The position numbers were made by a program, and so were the translations under genes. A DNA stretch of 64,000 nt from Neisseria musculi (lineage in GTDB: Bacteria > Pseudomonadota > Gammaproteobacteria > Burkholderiales > Neisseriaceae), in the NCBI RefSeq assembly GCF_014297595.2, contig NZ_CP060414.2, positions 2,108,001-2,172,000 of the forward strand, given 5' to 3'. This document shows positions 19,646 through 28,886 of this stretch, piece after piece. Under the pieces are notes generated by a model that ran no database searches, had not been told where the DNA came from, and worked only from the letters and a program-made list of their open reading frames with translations. Every line of letters starts with the position of its first letter. Position 1 is the first letter of the stretch.

Positions 19646-19659
19646 ACGGGAGGCGGCTT

Positions 19660-20268
19660 ATGTTTGAACGTTTTTTACGCAACTGCAACCGCAGAAAACT
19701 CACCGACCCGCATTATGGTTTTCTGTTTGAAGAACAGCCCGGCGAATGGGTAAGTTTCGACTGCGAAACCACCGGCCTCGATGTGAAAGAAGCCGAAATT
19801 TTATCGATAGGCGCGGTAAAAATACGCGGCAACCGCGTGCTGGCGGGCGAATCGTTTTATGTGCTGGTGAAACCCGAAAACCCGATGAAGGCCGCCAATA
19901 TCACCGTGCACGGCCTGCGCCCCACCGATCTTTCAGACGGCATTCCCGTGGAAGAAGCCGTTAAGCAGCTGCTCGAATTTATCGGCGGGCGGGAGTTGGT
20001 AGGCTATTATCTCGAATACGATGTGGCGATGATCAACAAATTTCTGAAACCCATGCTCGGTATCAAGCTGCCCAACAGGCAAACCGATGTATCCTCGCTG
20101 TTCCACCAATGGCAAAGCAGGCAAAACGTCCACGACAGCTATGTGGATCTGCGCATGGACAATATGTTTAAAAAACTCAGGCTGCCCGACCTGCCCCGCC
20201 ACAACGCGCTGAACGATTCGATTAATGTGGCGCTGATGTATCTGCTGCTGAAACAGCGGTTGAAATAG
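19660..20268 (+). CDS. DnaQ-like 3'-5' exonuclease (DEDDh)
   Basis: A 202-residue protein with all three exonuclease motifs: Exo I FDCETTGLD near residue 33, Exo II GYYLEYDVAMINKF near 115, and Exo III HNALNDS near 181, so the DEDDh residues are present. It resembles stand-alone polymerase III epsilon-type domains, but it lacks the clamp- and alpha-binding tail of true DnaQ. It is probably cotranscribed with the DUF294 protein, after a 14-base gap with GGGAGG as ribosome site. An uptake sequence lies in frame (LSDGI). Role beyond nuclease activity is unknown. Confidence 0.88.
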   Translation: MFERFLRNCNRRKLTDPHYGFLFEEQPGEWVSFDCETTGLDVKEAEILSIGAVKIRGNRVLAGESFYVLVKPENPMKAANITVHGLRPTDLSDGIPVEEAVKQLLEFIGGRELVGYYLEYDVAMINKFLKPMLGIKLPNRQTDVSSLFHQWQSRQNVHDSYVDLRMDNMFKKLRLPDLPRHNALNDSINVALMYLLLKQRLK

Positions 20269-20330
20269 AAAAACCAACGCTTTTTTAAGGCTTAACAAAC
20301 CAAACCTCAACAAGCGTTGTGCAAGGTTTG

Positions 20331-20367
20331 AGGCCGTCTGAAAAAACATTTGCTTTTCAGACGGCCT
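20331..20367. terminator. Uptake-sequence hairpin after the exonuclease gene
   Basis: GAGGCCGTCTGAAAA pairs with TTTTCAGACGGCCTC across a short loop and is followed by AT-rich sequence. Confidence 0.7.
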
Positions 20368-20387
20368 CAAACCGTAACAGATTCAGA

Positions 20388-20562
20388 TTAAGCCCGCTCA
20401 GCCGCCATGCCCGTCTCTTGCACGCGCCTGCCCAGAATCACAATATCGGCAAGAAAAGTTTCCATATCGCACACCTGCGGCAGCCGCTCCCACCCGCGAA
20501 AACCCAGCGAAGCAAACAGGCGGATACTGGGGGGTGTTGTGGGCGAAAATCACAGCGATGAT
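20388..20562 (-). pseudogene. Duplicated 3' end of the adjacent GNAT acetyltransferase gene
   Basis: Bases 20417-20562 repeat 20645-20789 with about ten changes and one extra G (a run of six G instead of five), which shifts the frame. The copy has its own ending, RRVQETGMAAERA then TAA at 20388, where the intact gene ends RRVQG. Uptake-sequence hairpins flank the copy on both sides (20331-20367 and about 20567-20601). It looks like the old 3' end left behind after an allelic replacement of the gene. Confidence 0.85.
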
Positions 20563-20639
20563 ATGGAGGCCGTCTGAAAGGCAGATATTTTTCAGACGGC
20601 CTCAGCCGTAACCGGACATTCGGGTGAAACCCACCCGGC

Positions 20640-21146
20640 CTACCCTTGCACGCGCCTGCCCAGAATCACAATATCGGCAAGAAAAGTTTCCATATCGCAC
20701 ACCTGCGGCAGCCGCCCCCACTCGCGAAAGCCCAGCGAGGCAAACAGGCGGATGCTGGGGGTGTTGTGGGCGAAAATCACGGCGATGATGTTGCGGATGC
20801 CTAAAGCAGGCGCCTGCGCACACATATATTCGGCAAGCCGCCTGCCCAAACCGCCGCCGCGCGCATCTCGATGCACATAAATGCTGATTTCGGCACTGAT
20901 GCGGTAGGCATGGCGGGGGTAGTAGTCGCTGAAGCTGCCCCATGCCAGCACCTGCCCCGCAAGATTTTTCACCACATACAGCGGCCGGTTGCCGCCGTGT
21001 GCGTCAAACCACGCCCGGCGGCTTTCGATGCCCGCCGGCTGCAAATCGGCGGTGGCGCGGCGGCTAGGAATGGCGCTGTTGTAAATGGCAACGATTTCGG
21101 GCAGATCGGCCTGCACGGCAGGCTGTATGGTGTGCGGTTGCTGCAT
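20640..21146 (-). CDS. GNAT family N-acetyltransferase (phosphinothricin-acetyltransferase-like)
   Basis: A 168-residue single GNAT domain. Acetyl-CoA-binding motif A reads ISIYVHRDARGGGLGRRLAE, followed by a motif B-like GIRNIIAVIFAHNTPSIRLF and LGFREWGRLPQV. The best family match is the PAT/MnaT group, which acetylates small amines such as methionine sulfoximine or phosphinothricin; the natural substrate here is unknown. The start at 21146 (MQQPHTIQPA) has TTTGGAACG ahead. A second copy of its 3' end lies just downstream. Confidence 0.88.
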   Translation of the reverse strand: MQQPHTIQPAVQADLPEIVAIYNSAIPSRRATADLQPAGIESRRAWFDAHGGNRPLYVVKNLAGQVLAWGSFSDYYPRHAYRISAEISIYVHRDARGGGLGRRLAEYMCAQAPALGIRNIIAVIFAHNTPSIRLFASLGFREWGRLPQVCDMETFLADIVILGRRVQG

Positions 21147-21220
21147 AAACGTTCCAAAGTGTAGGTATGGTGCTTTCAAACGGCCGGCAGCCTTACAGAG
21201 TTCAAAAACACCGTTTGGAA

Positions 21221-21595
21221 TTATATGCCGTTTTCCACAACTTCCGCCTCTTCCTCTTCACCACCCCTGTCCAACACTGCTATTGCGGCGCGCAGCCATT
21301 GCCAGGCAAGGGTTTGCTGGTCGGAAAAAGCATTCCACAAAGTGTCTTCGCCCATCACGCTGTATTCGCCCTGCGTGCGCAGGTCGATATCCAGCCCGTT
21401 TTCGATGGCTTGGTGGTAGCGGGCGAATCCGCCCTCAAAATAAAACTGTTCCAACTGCCGCATAATGGCTGCGCTGCGCCGCCATTCCTGCCGCCCCGCT
21501 TCGAGCTTGGGCAGCAATTCAGTCCATTCTCGGTAAAGCTGCTGGATTTCGTTAATGTGCGCCTGTGCGGCGGCGGGGTCGGGCAAGGTATCCAT
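21221..21595 (-). CDS. DUF4298 family protein
   Basis: A 124-residue soluble, acidic, helical protein. The pattern of an N-terminal helix (EIQQLYREWTELLPKLEAG), then QLEQFYFEGGFARYHQAIENG, then GVLSED-like YSVMGEDTLWNAFSDQQTLAWQWL matches DUF4298. Function unknown. It lies 74 bases upstream of the acetyltransferase gene on the same strand, so they may be cotranscribed. Confidence 0.78.
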   Translation of the reverse strand: MDTLPDPAAAQAHINEIQQLYREWTELLPKLEAGRQEWRRSAAIMRQLEQFYFEGGFARYHQAIENGLDIDLRTQGEYSVMGEDTLWNAFSDQQTLAWQWLRAAIAVLDRGGEEEEAEVVENGI

Positions 21596-22341
21596 ATTGT
21601 TTCCGTATCAGGGTTTCCATGCGCCGGCAGGCTTTGCACACGCTTGTGTTCCGGCCTGTTTTTCCGGCATTTTTCCAATCTGCACCGGTATGTTTTGCTT
21701 TCCTGCGCGGCGGCCGCTGCCGCCCCGTAACCGGCATTTGTCCGCACAGGCAGCTCTGCTACGGAGCAGGAAATCAAAACAACGGCTCCGGTCCGGCCGA
21801 AGCAATATCCATCTGCCGGCGTGCAAATATAAACCAGAAAAATCAAGGGCGCAAACCCCGCCCCGACAAAGGCATGCTCATAGTGGAACAATACAGAACG
21901 ATACCGCACCACTCCGCCTCAGCCCAAAGCGGGCGGTTCTGCATAACCGATACTGCCGTCCTTTCCCTGCTGCTGCGCGATATTGAACAGGCTGCCTAAT
22001 CCCGCTACACTTCACCGCATTGTGCAGGCCGTCTGAAAAGTTTGAAACCTCTGCCGGCAAACCGCCACCATAGCAAATCCGCTTTATTTGCAATACCGGG
22101 CAGCAGGCCGCAGAGGATACAGACAGTATGAAACCGATTCCGTTGCCGCGTGGGCGGCTGACAAAACCGTTCTCGTTGAGCCGGGGCGTTGCAGCGCCGC
22201 AACCTAAATACAGCGGATTCACTTCTGCCTCAGGCTTTTTCAGACGGCCTGATACACCCGGCCGCTGCAATCATTGCGCTTGCAGCTTGAGCACGTCAGC
22301 GTCATTGCGCCGCTGCGAAACCGAAACAGAAAGCTTCCGTT
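21596..22341. other. Intergenic region of about 750 bases
   Basis: No gene is supported. Open frames on both strands are Arg/Cys-rich and lack ribosome sites. The right half (22028-22225) holds an uptake sequence and the best-preserved Correia-like element of the window. Confidence 0.55.
22073..22220 (+). repeat. Correia-like element, best-preserved copy
   Basis: About 148 bases bounded by imperfect inverted ends AATCCGCTTTATTT and AAATACAGCGGATT. The interior has GGCAGCAGGCCGCAGAGG, ATACAGACAGTA, AAACCGATTCCGTTGC and CAAAACCGTTCTCGTTGAGC. The order of blocks follows neisserial Correia elements (ends near TATAGTGGATT, internal CCGCAGACAGTA), but the sequence is diverged. Confidence 0.6.
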
Positions 22342-23349
22342 ATGAATACCGCCCCCGTTGCCCTGCGCCGCAAAAGCGCGCGCAAACCGCACCCCACCGC
22401 CCGATATTGGCGCAAATGCCAGGTTGAAGAATTGTTTGAAATGCCGTTTCTCGACCTCGTTTACAAAGCCGCCGAAATCCACCGCGCCCACTTCAACCCC
22501 CGCGAAATCCAGCTCTCCACCCTGCTCTCCATCAAAACCGGCGGCTGCCCCGAAGACTGCGGATACTGCCCGCAATCGGCGCACCACAACACCGGTCTCG
22601 AAAAATCGCAGATGATGGATGTGGAAGCAATCCTCAAAATCGCCCGCACCGCCAAAGCGCGCGGTGCCGGCCGCTTCTGCATGGGCGCAGCCTGGCGCGG
22701 GCCCAAGCCGGAAGACGTGAAAACCGTTGCCGAAATCATCAAAGCCGTAAAAAGCCTGGGGCTGGAAACCTGCGGCACGTTCGGCATGCTCGAAGACGGC
22801 ATGGCCGAAGATTTGAAAAACGCCGGGCTGGACTACTACAACCACAACCTCGACACCGACCCCGAACGCTACAACGACATCATCCGCACCCGCGCCCACG
22901 AAGACCGCATGGACACGCTGGGCAAAGCGCGCGGCGCGGGCTTGAAAGTGTGCTGCGGCGGCATCGTGGGCATGAACGAAACCCGCCCCCAGCGCGCCGG
23001 CCTGATTGCCAGCCTTGCCAACCTCGACCCGCAGCCCGAGAGCGTGCCCATCAACCAATTGGTGAAAGTAGAGGGCACGCCGCTGGCCGATGCCGAAGAT
23101 TTGGATTGGACGGAATTTGTGCGCACCATCGCCGTGGCGCGCATCACCATGCCGCAAAGCTACGTGCGCCTTTCCGCCGGGCGCACCGCCATGCCCGAAG
23201 CCATGCAGGCCATGTGTTTTCTCGCCGGCGCCAATTCGATTTTCTACGGCGACAAACTATTAACCACCGACAACCCCGAAACCGACAGCGACCGCCTGCT
23301 GATGGAAAAACTGGATTTGCACCCGCTGCAATATCAGGCTGCCGGGTGA
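22342..23349 (+). CDS. bioB: Biotin synthase (BioB)
   Basis: A 335-residue radical-SAM enzyme that inserts sulfur into dethiobiotin. The CxxxCxxC cluster motif CPEDCGYC is at residues 69-76. The other family motifs are [21 protein letters not shown] and [18 protein letters not shown], with the conserved Arg of the 2Fe-2S site in [10 protein letters not shown]. It is complete and stands alone here, with no other bio genes in the window. An uptake-sequence hairpin follows. Confidence 0.97.
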   Translation: MNTAPVALRRKSARKPHPTARYWRKCQVEELFEMPFLDLVYKAAEIHRAHFNPREIQLSTLLSIKTGGCPEDCGYCPQSAHHNTGLEKSQMMDVEAILKIARTAKARGAGRFCMGAAWRGPKPEDVKTVAEIIKAVKSLGLETCGTFGMLEDGMAEDLKNAGLDYYNHNLDTDPERYNDIIRTRAHEDRMDTLGKARGAGLKVCCGGIVGMNETRPQRAGLIASLANLDPQPESVPINQLVKVEGTPLADAEDLDWTEFVRTIAVARITMPQSYVRLSAGRTAMPEAMQAMCFLAGANSIFYGDKLLTTDNPETDSDRLLMEKLDLHPLQYQAAG

Positions 23350-23500
23350 TGCCCGTCAAACGCCGTGCAGAAACGGCACCGGCGCCCCGGTGCTGCGGCT
23401 TCTCCAAACCTGTGCCGCTCTCCGGTTTGCCGGCGCAGTGCAGGCGTTTTGGTACAGGTATTTTTCAGATATGGATACAGATGGCGAAAAAAGGCGAAAA

Positions 23501-23530
23501 AGGCCGTCTGAAAAACCTTTCAGACGGCCT
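23501..23530. terminator. Uptake-sequence hairpin after bioB
   Basis: AGGCCGTCTGAAAAA pairs with CCTTTCAGACGGCCT at near-zero loop, preceded by an A-rich run. Confidence 0.65.
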
Positions 23531-23535
23531 GCTGC

Positions 23536-23668
23536 CTACCACCATTTGACTGCATTAATAAAATATCCTGCCGCTGCCAACCCGCCGATAAACGCAACCG
23601 CCCAAAACCGCCTGCGCGGCAGATTCCATACCGCCACGACAACCTGATTCAGTTTGTCGGATATTCAT
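23536..23668 (-). pseudogene. Small membrane protein gene with an apparent one-base frameshift
   Basis: AAGGAGGT, an ideal ribosome site, precedes ATG at 23668 with normal spacing. In that frame the product is only 37 residues of no clear character. One frame over, the sequence reads SDKLNQVVVAVWNLP then RRRFWAVAFIGGLAAAGYF and ends INAVKWW at 23536. This is a convincing single-pass membrane protein but has no start codon next to the ribosome site. The span is one base off a multiple of three, so a single-base indel near 23655 would restore a 43-residue protein. It could be a real frameshift or a sequencing error. Confidence 0.45.
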
Positions 23669-23830
23669 AAAAGCACCTCCTTGCGCCAATTATTTGAAAA
23701 TACATTTGAAGTTTTCCTATCAAACACTCCACATCACCATAAGCGGATTAAAGCATTTTCCGAGGGCGCAAACGCACTGAAATGCTTCACTGCATATTGT
23801 GTGTTTTCCATTTGAAGGCAAACCATAAAA

Positions 23831-23858
23831 AGGCCGTCTGAAACTTTTTCAGACAGCC
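23831..23858. terminator. Uptake-sequence hairpin between the small ORF and the RNase II gene
   Basis: AGGCCGTCTGAAA and TTTCAGACAGCCC, with one mismatch in the core on the right arm. It serves as terminator for the RNase gene on the minus strand. Confidence 0.5.
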
Positions 23859-23886
23859 CTTCTCCACACCCAAAACCCGCAGCACC

Positions 23887-25749
23887 CTACGCCGCAGGCG
23901 GCAGCATTTTCAGATAATTCAAAGCGATAAACTGCTTGTCGGCATCCACTTCGGCCACCGAAAGCAGCAGCTGCGATTTGGGCAGCGCATCAAACGGAAT
24001 GCCCGTGGCGCGCACGGTGAGCGGCAGGCCTTCAATGCGCACCAAATCTTCTTTCAACAGCGTGGCCTTCAATTCTTTCAACGCCTGCTGCCTGATATAG
24101 ACCAGGCTCCAGTAGCCCTCCATTTTGCGCTGGAAATCGGCATAGGCGGTGTAGGCCGCATCGAAATCGCGCAGGGCGGCAAACAAGGCGGTGTCGTTGC
24201 TGCCAAACAACGGCTCGGCTTCACTGTTTATCAGGCTGAGCAGCTGCTTTTGGTTGATATAGTCGGCGGCACGGCGCAGCGGCGAAGTGAACCAGCCGTA
24301 GTGCTGCACGCCCATGCCGCTGTGCGGTTCGGATTGGGTGCTCATGCGCACTTTGCCGTTGCCCGGCTGCACGCGGAAAATGCCGGGCAGGCTGTTTTCA
24401 TCGAGCATCTGCGCCCATGTGCTGTTGGCCAGTATCATCATTTCGCTCACCAGCGTATCGATGGGCGAGCCGCGCTCGCGGCGGGAAACGGCCACGCTGC
24501 CGTCTTCGCCCGGCTCGATGCTGTAATCGTATTGCGGGGCGCGGCAGGGCTCATATTTGCCGCGCGCCTGCTGCCGCGCCACGGCGAAGCGGTGCAGCCA
24601 GATTAAATCCTGATGGTGGTTAAACACAGCCTGCCCTTCGGCATCGAGACCGGTTTCGGCGTTGAAATGCGGTTCGATGGCTTGGATACGCAGGTTTTCG
24701 GCGATATAGACGGCTTCGATTTTGTGCACGGGCGCGCTGATGTTGAAATCGGCATCAACATCGAAATAAATGCTCACGGCGGGGCGGCAGCCGCCGGCAT
24801 CGAGGCTGAAGGCGGCAATCCAGTTCTCAGGCAGCATGGTGATTTTGCCGCCGGGAAAATACACCGTGCTCAACCGCTCCATAATGGTTTTTTCGATGGC
24901 GCTGCCCGCTCCGACCGCCAGCGCGGGCGCGGCGATGTGGATGCCCACACGTTTGATGCCGTTGCCCAAATCGGTAACACTCAAGGCATCGTCCACTTCG
25001 GTGGTGTCTTCGTCATCGATGGAAAACGCCTGCACGGCAGCCTGCGGCAGCGCGGGCAGCTCGGGCACGGGGATATCGGCAAACGCCGTGCCTTTGGGAA
25101 AATGCTTGACTTCAAAGCCGTCACGCAGATATTGCGGAATCGAAGCCACACCGCCGGTTTGCAAGGCCAACTCCAGCGGGGTGAGTTTGAGCGCGGCGGC
25201 GGCTTTGGCAAAGGCTTTGTAGATGGGGGTCTGTTTGTCGGGCGCATGCAGGATGGTTTTCAGCCCGGCGGCAATTTCAGGCGGCATGCTGCCCTGCTTG
25301 AGTGCTTCCGACCAGGCTTCGATTTGCGCATCCTGCTGTTTTTTGCGCTCCAATGCCGCCAACGCCTGTTTGAGCGTTGCTTCGGGGGCGGCCTTGAATA
25401 TGCCTTTGGCTTTTTTATAGAAATACACCGGCGCGGCATAAAGTGCCATCAGCGTGCCCGCCAGCTCGGTTTTGGTGGGTGTCCGGCCGAAATATTCTTC
25501 GGCGATGGCCGCAGCGCTGAATTCTTCTTCACCGCACACCTCCCACAGCAGGCCGGTGTCGATTTCGGCCGCTTCGGCTTGCGCCTGATTCAGAAAATCG
25601 TCCGGCGGGGTGTCGAATTCGACAAACACATTGGCCGCTTTCACTTTGGTGCGTTTGCCGTGCCGGGTGTCGGCCTGATAGGCGGCATCGCTTTTCTGCA
25701 CCACGGCGGCCACTTTGAACTGGCCGGATTCTTCGTAAAAAATGTTCAT
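23887..25749 (-). CDS. RNase II family (RNB domain) exoribonuclease
   Basis: A 620-residue protein. The catalytic RNB domain starts near residue 235. It has the metal-binding aspartates in SIDDEDTTEVDDALSV (about 241-256), then the GIHIAAPAL motif and the late SPLRRAADYINQKQLL. The N-terminal 200 residues are alpha-helical, as in short RNB proteins of beta-proteobacteria, and are less like the cold-shock domains of Escherichia coli RNase II. It should degrade single-stranded RNA 3' to 5'. The start at 25749 (MNIFYEESGQFKV) is preferred to 25800, which begins inside an unrelated stretch. Calling it rnb itself would be overreach. Confidence 0.9.
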   Translation of the reverse strand: MNIFYEESGQFKVAAVVQKSDAAYQADTRHGKRTKVKAANVFVEFDTPPDDFLNQAQAEAAEIDTGLLWEVCGEEEFSAAAIAEEYFGRTPTKTELAGTLMALYAAPVYFYKKAKGIFKAAPEATLKQALAALERKKQQDAQIEAWSEALKQGSMPPEIAAGLKTILHAPDKQTPIYKAFAKAAAALKLTPLELALQTGGVASIPQYLRDGFEVKHFPKGTAFADIPVPELPALPQAAVQAFSIDDEDTTEVDDALSVTDLGNGIKRVGIHIAAPALAVGAGSAIEKTIMERLSTVYFPGGKITMLPENWIAAFSLDAGGCRPAVSIYFDVDADFNISAPVHKIEAVYIAENLRIQAIEPHFNAETGLDAEGQAVFNHHQDLIWLHRFAVARQQARGKYEPCRAPQYDYSIEPGEDGSVAVSRRERGSPIDTLVSEMMILANSTWAQMLDENSLPGIFRVQPGNGKVRMSTQSEPHSGMGVQHYGWFTSPLRRAADYINQKQLLSLINSEAEPLFGSNDTALFAALRDFDAAYTAYADFQRKMEGYWSLVYIRQQALKELKATLLKEDLVRIEGLPLTVRATGIPFDALPKSQLLLSVAEVDADKQFIALNYLKMLPPAA

Positions 25750-25893
25750 ATCAAAGCTCAAAGCGCATTCGGAAAAGCGCGTGATTCTAACAGGATTCAC
25801 TCAGGCCGTCTGAAAGGTTTGCGCCGTTTCGGCAGCAACCCGCCGTCTTTCAGACGGCCTGCGGTCAAACTACTTGCTTAATACCCGTTGTGT

Positions 25894-25964
25894 CATACCC
25901 GGGCTTGACCCGGGTATTCCCCAATTTGCTGAAACTCAAGAGCCTCGGGACAAGCCCGGGTATG
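25894..25964. repeat. 71-base inverted repeat (CATACCCGGGCTTG type)
   Basis: CATACCCGGGCTTGAC at the left is repeated in inverted form as GACAAGCCCGGGTATG at the right, 15 of 16 bases. The left arm also contains a smaller CCCGGG palindrome. Similar short elements occur in many proteobacteria. It lies between the BrkB gene end and the RNase start. Confidence 0.6.
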
Positions 25965-26034
25965 GCGGCGGTTGGGTATTTCATACGGCCGGTGCGGATT
26001 ACGCAGCACCCCGGGGCGTTTGCAACAGATCAGC

Positions 26035-27261
26035 TTACTGCCCCTGCTCCCGCCGCGCACGGGTATCAAATTCTGCCAGCGTGATGTCCAGCGTATCCAA
26101 GCACGGCGACATTATCTCGGCAACGGCACCATCGACTCCGTTGCGGCTGCGGCCGGCAGGACGGTAAACAAACAGCCTGAACAAATCGTTCAACACGATG
26201 GCTTCGGCGTTGGTTTTCAGCACCCAACCCTGTTTGCCCGAATAAACATAGCCGTGGCGGGCAAGCTTTTCGAGCAGCCGCCCCAATTCATCGTAGCCCA
26301 TATGGATGTGCCGTCTGAAATCCTGCACCTTGAGTGTGCTGCCGGTTTGTTGGGCTTCGTTGAGCAGCAGCAGGATTGCCAACACATCGTCAAACCGCCC
26401 GCGCCCATCGACACGCCGCCGGAACGCCTCGCCCTGCCAGTAGGAAAGCGAAGCGGTGAGCACCGCGCCCGACAACACCAGCATCCACAACAGATTCAGC
26501 CACAGCAGAAAAAACGGCACCGCCGCAAACGCGCCGTAAATCAGCGTATAGCCCTTAAAGGTGCCGATATACCAGGCAAAGCCGTAGCGGGCGGCTTCCA
26601 GCAAAACCGCCGTAACCGCCGCCCCGAGCAGCGCATGGCGCGCCGGCACGAAACGGTTGGGCACCAGCCGGTAGAGCAGCCACAGCAGCAGTGTGCCGAA
26701 CGCTATCGATGCAACCATGCGCACCGCCGCCGCCAACAGGGGATAATGTTCGCCAAACGGGCTGTAGGCAAGCAGCGACGACCACAGCGACAACCCCACG
26801 CCCAACGCCAGCGGGCCGAAGGTGAGCAGCGCCCAATACACCAAAAACTGCATCATCAGCGGCCGCTGCGTGCCCACACGCCAAATGCGGTTAAACGTTT
26901 GGTCGATGGTTTGGATCAGCATCAGCGAAGTAACGCCCAGCATCATGATGCCGACAGCCGTGAGCCCGCCGGCTTTTTCTTTAAACGCATCGATATATTC
27001 AAACAAAGTATCCGCGCCTTGCGGCACGATGGTTTGATTGACGAAATGCACAAAAGAAGCAGAAAGCTCGTCAAACACCGGAAACGCCGATACCACCGCC
27101 AGCATTACCGTCAGCACCGGCACCAGCGACAACAGCGTGGTAAACGTGAGGCTGGCCGACACCTGCGGCACGCGTATTTCCATAAAGCGGCGGCACACAA
27201 ACCATGCAAACCCGCCCAAGCGCGAAGCGCGCACGGCTTGCCACCAAGATAAATCAGGCAT
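26035..27261 (-). CDS. YihY/BrkB family inner-membrane protein
   Basis: A 408-residue protein with about six hydrophobic spans in the first 290 residues, then a soluble C-terminal tail. Family motifs include VPQVSASLTFTTLLSLVPVL near the start, FNRIWRV, and YIGTFKGYTLIYGAFAAVPF with WLNLLWMLVLSGA. These proteins were once annotated as RNase BN, which is now considered wrong. Their role is unknown, perhaps transport. The tail (LLLLNEAQQTGSTLKVQDFR onward) resembles a winged-helix fold, as in other longer members. One uptake core lies in frame. Confidence 0.88.
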   Translation of the reverse strand: MPDLSWWQAVRASRLGGFAWFVCRRFMEIRVPQVSASLTFTTLLSLVPVLTVMLAVVSAFPVFDELSASFVHFVNQTIVPQGADTLFEYIDAFKEKAGGLTAVGIMMLGVTSLMLIQTIDQTFNRIWRVGTQRPLMMQFLVYWALLTFGPLALGVGLSLWSSLLAYSPFGEHYPLLAAAVRMVASIAFGTLLLWLLYRLVPNRFVPARHALLGAAVTAVLLEAARYGFAWYIGTFKGYTLIYGAFAAVPFFLLWLNLLWMLVLSGAVLTASLSYWQGEAFRRRVDGRGRFDDVLAILLLLNEAQQTGSTLKVQDFRRHIHMGYDELGRLLEKLARHGYVYSGKQGWVLKTNAEAIVLNDLFRLFVYRPAGRSRNGVDGAVAEIMSPCLDTLDITLAEFDTRARREQGQ

Positions 27262-27362
27262 ATGCTTTCCCTTTCTTATTCTTCCATTTGGTCAAACATT
27301 TTCAGACGGCCGGCAGCCATTGAGCCGCATAACAGGCCGTCTGAAAACCGGCCCAATTGTAA

Positions 27363-27980
<618 letters not shown>

Positions 27981-28020
27981 ACACCTTTTCCCCTTATCAT
28001 CACGCAACAGGAGACCCCCC

Positions 28021-28752
28021 ATGACCGTATTACCGAGCAAACCCGCGCTGGAAACCGCCCTCAACCACCGCTCCATCCGCAAATTCACCGGCGAGCCGGT
28101 TGCGCCCGAAATGCTGCAAGCCGTGCTCGCCGCCGGGCAGGCCGCCTCCACATCGAGCTTTATGCAGCTCACCCACATCGTGCGCGTAACCGATATCGAA
28201 AAACGCAGGCAGCTGCGCGCCGTGGGCGCCAACCAGCACTACATCGAAACCTGTGCCGAATTTCTGGTGTTCTGCCTCGATTTGGCCAAACATAAAAAAA
28301 TCGCCCCCGATGCGCAGACCGACTGGACGGAAATGACACTGATGGGCGCAATCGATGCCGGCATCGCCGCACAAAACGTGCTGCTTTGCGCCGAATCGCT
28401 GGGTTTGGGCGGCGTGTTTATCGGCTGCCTGCGCGACGACATCAACGCCACCGACCGCATTTTGGCACTGCCCGAAAACGTGGTGCCGCTGTTCGGCATG
28501 TGTCTGGGCCACCCCGCCCAGGATCCGATAATGCGCCCGCGCCTGCCCGCTGCCTGCGCGGTGTCCGAAAACGGCTACACCCCGCTGGACGACACGCTTT
28601 ACGCCCGATACGATGCCGAGGTGGCCGATTATTACCAACGCCGCAGCAATCTGGATTTGAACTTCACCAAGCAGGTGCAAAACACCCTCTGCCACGAAGT
28701 GCGCCCCGACATTCTGCCGTTTTTGCAGCGCAAAGGGCTGGCCAAACGCTGA
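28021..28752 (+). CDS. NfsA-type oxygen-insensitive NADPH nitroreductase
   Basis: A 243-residue FMN enzyme of the nitroreductase superfamily. N-terminal NHRSIRKFTGEPVAPEML carries the Arg-Ser-Arg-type FMN contacts. The middle has GIAAQNVLLCAESLGLGGVFIG, followed by the LFGMCLGHPA motif, and the C-terminal arm is RSNLDLNFTKQVQNTL. It probably reduces nitroaromatics and quinones with NADPH; the native substrate is unknown. The start is set at 28021 by the ribosome site CAGGAGAC. It follows the WrbA-like gene. Confidence 0.92.
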   Translation: MTVLPSKPALETALNHRSIRKFTGEPVAPEMLQAVLAAGQAASTSSFMQLTHIVRVTDIEKRRQLRAVGANQHYIETCAEFLVFCLDLAKHKKIAPDAQTDWTEMTLMGAIDAGIAAQNVLLCAESLGLGGVFIGCLRDDINATDRILALPENVVPLFGMCLGHPAQDPIMRPRLPAACAVSENGYTPLDDTLYARYDAEVADYYQRRSNLDLNFTKQVQNTLCHEVRPDILPFLQRKGLAKR

Positions 28753-28808
28753 TCCGGCACCCTTTGCCAACCGTGTAGCGGCAAACGCCGGCAACCAGCA
28801 TAAAAGAC

Positions 28809-28838
28809 AAGGCCGTCTGAAAGTTTTCAGACGGCCTT
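28809..28838. terminator. Uptake-sequence hairpin between convergent genes
   Basis: AAGGCCGTCTGAAA pairs with TTTTCAGACGGCCTT. It lies between the nitroreductase gene and the convergent Sel1-repeat gene and could end both transcripts. Confidence 0.75.
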
Positions 28839-28886
28839 GTCGGCTGAATGTATAACGGCTTGAAGCCCGCTGCGCTTTATTGCCCG

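Noticed and set aside
21565..21999. 144-codon plus-strand open frame in the gap before bioB
   Set aside because: Overlapping frames on both strands are equally long, with Arg/Cys-rich composition and no ribosome site.
24613..25881. 422-codon plus-strand open frame
   Set aside because: Antisense to the RNase II family gene, which has clear catalytic motifs.
25972..27252. 426-codon plus-strand open frame rich in Arg, His and Gln
   Set aside because: Antisense to the BrkB-type membrane protein gene; composition is that of a shadow frame.
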